Source: Acidimicrobiales bacterium (lineage in GTDB: Bacteria; Actinomycetota; Acidimicrobiia; Acidimicrobiales; RAAP-2). Taken from it: a stretch of 38,183 nucleotides of DNA. Position numbers and translations under genes: made by a program. The notes under the pieces are model-generated. The model saw only the letters and a program-made list of their open reading frames with translations. It searched no databases and was not told the DNA's origin. The DNA lies in NCBI GenBank assembly GCA_015478655.1, contig JADMIJ010000038.1:1-38183 (forward strand), written 5' to 3'. How positions within the stretch are numbered: the stretch's first letter is position 1; the number at the start of each line of letters is the position of its first letter. This document shows, piece after piece, positions 34,245 to 38,183 of this stretch.

Positions 34245-34805
34245 ATGGCCTCGTTTGCGGCGACACCCGTTCCGGCGCTTCACACCGCAGAAGGCGGAGT
34301 CTTGGTCGGCGACGAAGGAGCGCGGCGACAGCTCGTGTTGTTCGAGGACCCCCAGTGCCCGTACTGCCGTCAGTTCGAGGAAGCTTGCGGAGACCTCCTG
34401 CGCGGCGAGACGGCCGCCGGAGCAGTGGCTGTCGAGTACCGGATGCGATGCTTCCTTGGCATTGAATCGGTGCGGGCGGACAACGCCTTGGCCCTGGCGG
34501 CCGAAGAGGGGCGCTTCGACGAGCTACGCCGAGAACTGTTCGCCCACCAGCCGGCCGAACAGAGCGGCGGATTCACCGTTGCCGACCTGACCGATTTGGG
34601 GGCGCGGATCGGACTGACCAGCCCAGAGTATGTGAACGGCATCCGCGAAGGGCGGTACGAGGCTTGGGTGATCGCCATCGACGGCGCGTTCCAGCGGCAG
34701 GATCCACAAGGGACCCCGGCCGCCTTGCTCGACGGTCGCACGGTGAACCCACGATCGCTGTTCCATCCGGAGGCGTTCGAAGCGCTGTTGCTCGAGAGCC
34801 GATAG
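34245..34805 (+). CDS. Thioredoxin-like DsbA-family protein, cytosolic
   Basis: A 186-residue thioredoxin-fold protein of the DsbA/Thioredoxin_4 group. Seen: LVLFEDPQCPYCRQFEEACGDLL with the active-site pair Cys38-Pro-Tyr-Cys41, an inserted helical region (SVRADNALALAAEEGRFDELRRELFAHQP), and the cis-proline loop QGTPAALLDGR. CPYC resembles glutaredoxin and DsbA-like enzymes, so it is probably a thiol-disulfide oxidoreductase. No signal peptide or membrane anchor is present, unlike typical mycobacterial DsbA-like proteins, suggesting a cytosolic role. TAGACC lies 6 nt before the ATG (imperfect TANNNT). Confidence 0.85.
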   Translation: MASFAATPVPALHTAEGGVLVGDEGARRQLVLFEDPQCPYCRQFEEACGDLLRGETAAGAVAVEYRMRCFLGIESVRADNALALAAEEGRFDELRRELFAHQPAEQSGGFTVADLTDLGARIGLTSPEYVNGIREGRYEAWVIAIDGAFQRQDPQGTPAALLDGRTVNPRSLFHPEAFEALLLESR

Positions 34806-35002
34806 CGGCCCCCACCCATCCCCGCCGGCACCTGGCGCCCGGGAGCGATCCTTTCGGGAAATCCAAACCGTCTTGATGTTGTCGGGGTCGCGCACCATGA
34901 TCTGGCAATGCATCGGGGAAGCCCTTCGCACACAGTCACCTGCCGCCAGGTGCAGGGGCGGGACGGCCCCGAGCGGGCGGAGCGCACCGAAGGAGCCGGG
35001 CG

Positions 35003-35644
35003 ATGACACGGGTGTCGCTGGCCAACGCCGTCACCGACGTCGCTGCCCGCGATCCGGTGCTGGCCAACCTTGTCGCCTTGGTCGGGCCCATTCGCCACCG
35101 GCCGCGCAACCCCGACGGGCATTTCGGTGCGCTGGCCCGCGCCATCGTCTTCCAGCAATTGGCCGGACCGGCAGCCCAGGCGATCCACGGACGGGTGGAG
35201 GCCGCAGTGGGGGGCGACATCAGCCCGGAGGCCCTGGACGCCACTCCCGACGACGAACTGCGGGCCGCTGGCCTTTCGGCCAACAAGCTGGCATCGCTGC
35301 GGGACCTCTCCGCCAAGGTCCTCGATGGGACCGTGGACCTCGACGCCTCACGGGCGAGAAGCGCCGACGAGGTCATTGCCGATCTCGTGACCGTGCGGGG
35401 CATCGGACGGTGGACGGCGGAGATGTACCTGATGTTCGAGCTGCGTCGGCTGGATGTGTGGCCGGTCGACGATCTGGGCGTGCGGCAGGGCTACGGCCTG
35501 GCCTGGGGCATCGATCCGCCACCCCACCCCAAGGACCTGGTCGAGTTGGGCGAGCCGTTCCATCCGTACCGATCGGTCGTTGCCCGCTATTGCTGGGAGG
35601 CCGTCGCCCTGTTTCGAGGCGGAACGGACCCCAGTCTCCGTTGA
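35003..35644 (+). CDS. DNA-3-methyladenine glycosylase, AlkA/HhH-GPD type
   Basis: Base-excision repair glycosylase that removes alkylated purines. 213 residues, the short form without the AlkA N-terminal domain. Seen: HFGALARAIVFQQLAGPAAQAIHGR, LSANKLASLRDLS, the helix-hairpin-helix LVTVRGIGRWTAEMYLMFEL, and the catalytic Asp in VWPVDDLGVRQGYG, followed by PYRSVVARYCWEA. A strong AAGGAG lies 7-8 nt before the ATG. It is followed 23 nt later by an alkyltransferase-like gene, making a compact alkylation-damage unit. Confidence 0.93.
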   Translation: MTRVSLANAVTDVAARDPVLANLVALVGPIRHRPRNPDGHFGALARAIVFQQLAGPAAQAIHGRVEAAVGGDISPEALDATPDDELRAAGLSANKLASLRDLSAKVLDGTVDLDASRARSADEVIADLVTVRGIGRWTAEMYLMFELRRLDVWPVDDLGVRQGYGLAWGIDPPPHPKDLVELGEPFHPYRSVVARYCWEAVALFRGGTDPSLR

Positions 35645-35667
35645 GGCGTCCCGGTAAGAAGGACACT

Positions 35668-35970
35668 GTGCCAACGCGACGCCAGGGGCTGAATCCCGGC
35701 GAGCGCACCATGCGCATCCTGGCACGGGTTCGGGCGATCCCTAAAGGCTTCGTTCAGACCTACGGTGACATCGACCCCGCTGCGCCGCGTCTCGTCGGGC
35801 ACGTACTGGCATCGACGCCCGAAGACGTCCCGTGGCACCGGGTGGTGCGCGCCGACGGGACCGTCGCCATGGGCCGTTCCCAGCTCGGGCGCCTGGAGCG
35901 CGAAGGCGTTCCGATGCGCGGTGACCGCGTGGACCTGCGACATGCCCGCTGGCCCGGGTCGGTGACCTAG
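35668..35970 (+). CDS. Alkyltransferase-like protein (ATL)
   Basis: A 100-residue protein matching the C-terminal domain of O6-alkylguanine-DNA methyltransferase, with the reactive Cys of PCHRV replaced by Trp56 in PWHRVV. The rest is kept: IPKGFVQTYGDID, the Arg-finger region RLVGHVLAS, GRSQLGRLEREGVP. Such proteins bind O6-alkylguanine, cannot repair it themselves, and hand the lesion to nucleotide excision repair, as shown for fission yeast Atl1 and bacterial eAtl. GTG at 35668 has AAGGA 4 nt upstream. Probably cotranscribed with the glycosylase. Confidence 0.92.
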   Translation: MPTRRQGLNPGERTMRILARVRAIPKGFVQTYGDIDPAAPRLVGHVLASTPEDVPWHRVVRADGTVAMGRSQLGRLEREGVPMRGDRVDLRHARWPGSVT

Positions 35971-35993
35971 CCGCAGCTGGGCACGACAGCTAC

Positions 35994-36338
35994 TCAGTGG
36001 AGATGGCGCTGCCAGTCCGGAGGCACCCGACCTTCGGGCCCCGGAGTGGGCTGGTCGACCGGGTGGTACTCGGGTGCGGCCAGCGCGGGTCCCTCATAGA
36101 ACTGCTGAGCGCTGAAGTCCCAGAACCAGTCCTCTCCGGGCTCGAAGCTTCGAATCACCGAATGGCCGGAGCCCTGGGCATGACCGCTGGCGTGCTGACT
36201 GGGGGACGCGTCGCAGCAGCCCACATGGCCACACTTGGCGCAGCGGCGCAGGTGGAGCCACCAACCGTCGGACGCCAGACACTCGACACAACCGGTCCCG
36301 CTCGGGGGCACCGACGGATCGATCCGATCATCTGGCAT
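35994..36338 (-). CDS. UBP-type zinc finger protein
   Basis: A 114-residue protein consisting mostly of one ZnF-UBP domain. Seen: Cys17-VE-Cys20, WWLHLRRCAKCGHVGCCDASPSQHASGHAQGSGHSVIRSFEPGEDWFWDF with Cys33, Cys36, Cys41/42 and His49, 53 and 59 as metal ligands, in the spacing of the family. In eukaryotes the domain binds the C-terminal Gly-Gly of free ubiquitin; in bacteria its partner is unknown. No protease domain is present. TATCCT lies 6 nt before the ATG at 36338, so it is probably leaderless. Converges on the ATL gene, leaving 23 nt between stops. Confidence 0.88.
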   Translation of the reverse strand: MPDDRIDPSVPPSGTGCVECLASDGWWLHLRRCAKCGHVGCCDASPSQHASGHAQGSGHSVIRSFEPGEDWFWDFSAQQFYEGPALAAPEYHPVDQPTPGPEGRVPPDWQRHLH

Positions 36339-36344
36339 GGGTAG

Positions 36345-36350
36345 AGGATA
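36345..36350 (-). promoter_or_regulatory. Candidate -10 of the UBP zinc finger gene (leaderless)
   Basis: TATCCT on the minus strand, 6 nt before the ATG at 36338; same hexamer as at 19881. Confidence 0.5.
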
Positions 36351-36468
36351 CCGTGAGCGGTTCGCGATCGGTCCGGGAGCGATCCCCCTCCAAAGGGCTT
36401 GACTTGAGTCCTGCCCATGTCTCCCACGTCGGAAGGAATCGGGGGCCACCCGGGACCATGAGGGCCTG

Positions 36469-36474
36469 TAGGGT
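36469..36474 (+). promoter_or_regulatory. Candidate -10 of the DHA2 transporter gene
   Basis: TAGGGT ends 9 nt before the ATG at 36484 and 5 nt before an out-of-frame ATG at 36480. No Shine-Dalgarno. Confidence 0.35.
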
Positions 36475-36483
36475 CGAGCATGC

Positions 36484-38133
36484 ATGAGCGAAGTCGTGCG
36501 GACCACCGCTCCCGCAACCAGGTTCCTCGCCACGGTCGGGAAGTCCCGGTCCCGGTCGCTGGCCCTGGCGACTCTCCTCTTCGTGCTGTTCCTGACCTTC
36601 CTCGACAACACCATCGTCACCGTCGTCCTGGCCAACGTGCAGAGCGAGTTACATGCCTCGGTGAGCCAACTCCAGTGGGTGGTGAACGGCTATGCCCTGA
36701 CGTTCGCCGGGCTCATGCTGAGCTTCGGCACCATGGGCGATCTCTTCGGTCGCAAGAAGGTGATGCTGGCCGGAGTGGCGGTGTTCTGCGCCGGCTCGGT
36801 GATCGCAGCCGTCGCCCCCACCACCGACGTCCTGATCGCCGGCCGGGTTGTCATGGGCGTCGGTGCCGCGGCGTCGGAGCCGGGGACGCTGTCGATGATC
36901 CGGCACCTCTATCCAGACCGGGGGGAGCGGGCACGATCCCTCGGGATCTGGGCCGCCGTGTCCAGCCTCGGGCTGGCTCTGGGACCGCTGATCGGTAGCC
37001 TTCTGGTCTTCGGCTGGTCGTGGCGGGCCATCTTCTGGGCCAACGTCTTCTTCGGCGTGCTGGCCTTCACCAGTGCCGCTGTCGTCCTCCCCGAGAGCTC
37101 GGACCCGGTCGAGGCCCGCTTCGACATCCCAGGCTTCCTCCTCGGTGCGCTCTCCCTCGGGTCCCTCACCTTCGCCATCATCCTGGGGGAGACCGAGGGC
37201 TACCGGACCTGGTGGATCGACCTCCTCTTCCTCTTCTCCCTGCTGGCGGCCATTGCCTTCGTCTGGGCCGAATTGCGGGCCAAGAACCCGGTGCTCAACG
37301 TCCGTTACTTCAAACGGGCCACGTTCGCCGGGTCCAGCATCATCGCCTTCACGGTGTATTTCGGGACCTTCGCCATCTTCTTCATGGTGGCGCTCTACCT
37401 CCAGGTCGTGGGGTCGAGTTCGCCACTGAACCTGGCCCTGAACTTCATCCCCCTTGCAGTGGGCATGGTGGCGGCCTCGTTGCTCACTGGCCGTTGGGTG
37501 GCAGCGTGGGGGCCGCGCATCCCCATGGCCGTGGGATGTCTGCTCGCCGGGCTCGGCATCCTGCTGACCAATGTCATGATCAGCCCCCACGCGGGGATCG
37601 CCCAGATCGGATGGACCATGTTCCTCGCCGGCGTGGGGGTGGGCATGGCCATGGTCCCGGTGACCTCGGCCGCCCTGGGCTCGGTCCCGGCCAAGCACTC
37701 GGGCATGGCCGCGTCGACCACCAACACCTTCCGGGAGCTCGGTGCCGTCGTCGGCGTGGCCGTCCTGGGCTCGATCGTCAACGGCCAGCTCACGGTCAAT
37801 CTAGTCCAGCGGCTCACGGCCATCGGCATCCCCAAGTCCTACCAGTCGCTCGTCGTATCGGCGGTCACCACCGGCACCTACCAGGGTGGGGCCAAGTCGG
37901 CCGTGGCCAAGGACCCGGCCATCACCCACATCGTCAACGAGGTGGTTTCGGCCGCCTACGGCGCCTTCGGACGCGGCCTCAACATCTCCCTCAACATCGC
38001 CGCCGGCCTCCTGTTCGCGTCAGCGTTACTGGCTCTTGTCACCGTCTACGGCCGCCGTCTCCACCTCGAACGGGTCAACTCGGAGGACGGCCACCTCCTC
38101 CACGTCTCGGTAGCGGGCGGTGCGGGCCGTTAG
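36484..38133 (+). CDS. MFS drug:H+ antiporter, DHA2 (EmrB/QacA) family
   Basis: A 549-residue efflux pump with about 14 predicted membrane segments, exporting hydrophobic compounds by proton antiport. Seen: motif D1 FLDNTIVTVVLANVQSEL in TM1, LQWVVNGYALTFAGLMLSFGTMGDLFGRKKVMLAG (motif A), LIAGRVVMGVGAAASEPGTLSMI (motif B), and LGIWAAVSSLGLALGPLIGSLLVFGWSWRAIFWANVFFG (motif C region). A loop of about 60 residues with GTYQGGAKSAVAKDP lies before the last segment. It is complete, with 50 nt of window remaining. The substrate is unknown; no cognate regulator is adjacent. Confidence 0.93.
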   Translation: MSEVVRTTAPATRFLATVGKSRSRSLALATLLFVLFLTFLDNTIVTVVLANVQSELHASVSQLQWVVNGYALTFAGLMLSFGTMGDLFGRKKVMLAGVAVFCAGSVIAAVAPTTDVLIAGRVVMGVGAAASEPGTLSMIRHLYPDRGERARSLGIWAAVSSLGLALGPLIGSLLVFGWSWRAIFWANVFFGVLAFTSAAVVLPESSDPVEARFDIPGFLLGALSLGSLTFAIILGETEGYRTWWIDLLFLFSLLAAIAFVWAELRAKNPVLNVRYFKRATFAGSSIIAFTVYFGTFAIFFMVALYLQVVGSSSPLNLALNFIPLAVGMVAASLLTGRWVAAWGPRIPMAVGCLLAGLGILLTNVMISPHAGIAQIGWTMFLAGVGVGMAMVPVTSAALGSVPAKHSGMAASTTNTFRELGAVVGVAVLGSIVNGQLTVNLVQRLTAIGIPKSYQSLVVSAVTTGTYQGGAKSAVAKDPAITHIVNEVVSAAYGAFGRGLNISLNIAAGLLFASALLALVTVYGRRLHLERVNSEDGHLLHVSVAGGAGR

Positions 38134-38183
38134 CCTCGAAAATTCGTCCCGCCCCTGATCCGGTGGTGTCCGCGTCCGCGGAA

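Noticed and set aside
34806-34920. Minus-strand stretch reading VRDPDNIKTVWIS, like the C-terminus of a glyoxalase/VOC protein
   Set aside because: No preceding VOC domain; the rest of the frame is antisense to the thioredoxin-like gene. At most a gene relic.

Overview
This is a high-GC stretch of bacterial chromosome with actinobacterial gene content: mycobacterial-type SerC and SerA, an ilv cluster, an ECF42/DGPF pair, fused isobutyryl-CoA mutase, and many acyl-CoA and regulator genes. The secreted protein made of 42-residue GYW...DGGVF.FGDA.F.GS repeats suggests class Acidimicrobiia; that placement is inference. I see no rRNA, tRNA, CRISPR array, insertion sequence or phage gene. All coordinates and starts are read by eye; no search was run.

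Layout. 1-1334: 5'-incomplete MFS transporter of visibly lower GC. 1374-5799: serine/aspartate block (aminotransferase, serA and an ABM-domain gene on the minus strand; serC divergent). 5870-6052: small zinc ribbon. 6200-11650: branched-chain amino acid genes on the minus strand in the order ilvD, leader/attenuator, ilvB, ilvH, ilvC. 11772-17619: haloalkane dehalogenase, ECF42 sigma factor with its DGPF partner, DUF2237 protein, orphan ParA, thioesterase-like protein and a PrmC-like methyltransferase. 17694-22390: GH1 glycosidase, two divergent methyltransferases and a secreted repeat/CHAP protein. 22458-25687: minus-strand MaoC hydratase, lipocalin-like protein and APH-type phosphotransferase. 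25971-30558: DUF1059 protein, icmF, and a B12-type metal receptor convergent with icmF. 30623-33617: MarR, TetR and a phytoene-desaturase-like flavoprotein. 33822-38133: membrane protein, thioredoxin-like protein, AlkA plus an alkyltransferase-like protein, UBP zinc finger, DHA2 drug transporter.

The strongest regulatory signal lies upstream of ilvB: a 16-codon leader (MHVSPPYLQIALVLVS) rich in Ile/Leu/Val codons, a strong hairpin starting at its stop codon, and then a GC-rich hairpin with a T-run, which is the layout of a ribosome-mediated branched-chain amino acid attenuator. A second window-wide signal is a TANNNT hexamer 6-8 nt upstream of about nine start codons that lack a Shine-Dalgarno, the mark of leaderless transcription; genes inside operons mostly have good Shine-Dalgarno sequences instead. 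The same rule predicts a leaderless 16-codon upstream ORF whose stop overlaps the icmF start (GTGA).

The genes look like ordinary chromosomal metabolism: serine and branched-chain amino acid synthesis, branched acyl-CoA handling, alkylation repair and envelope work. I did not find a clear new multi-gene defence or mobile system; the most novel items are the regulatory elements and a few proteins with altered key motifs.
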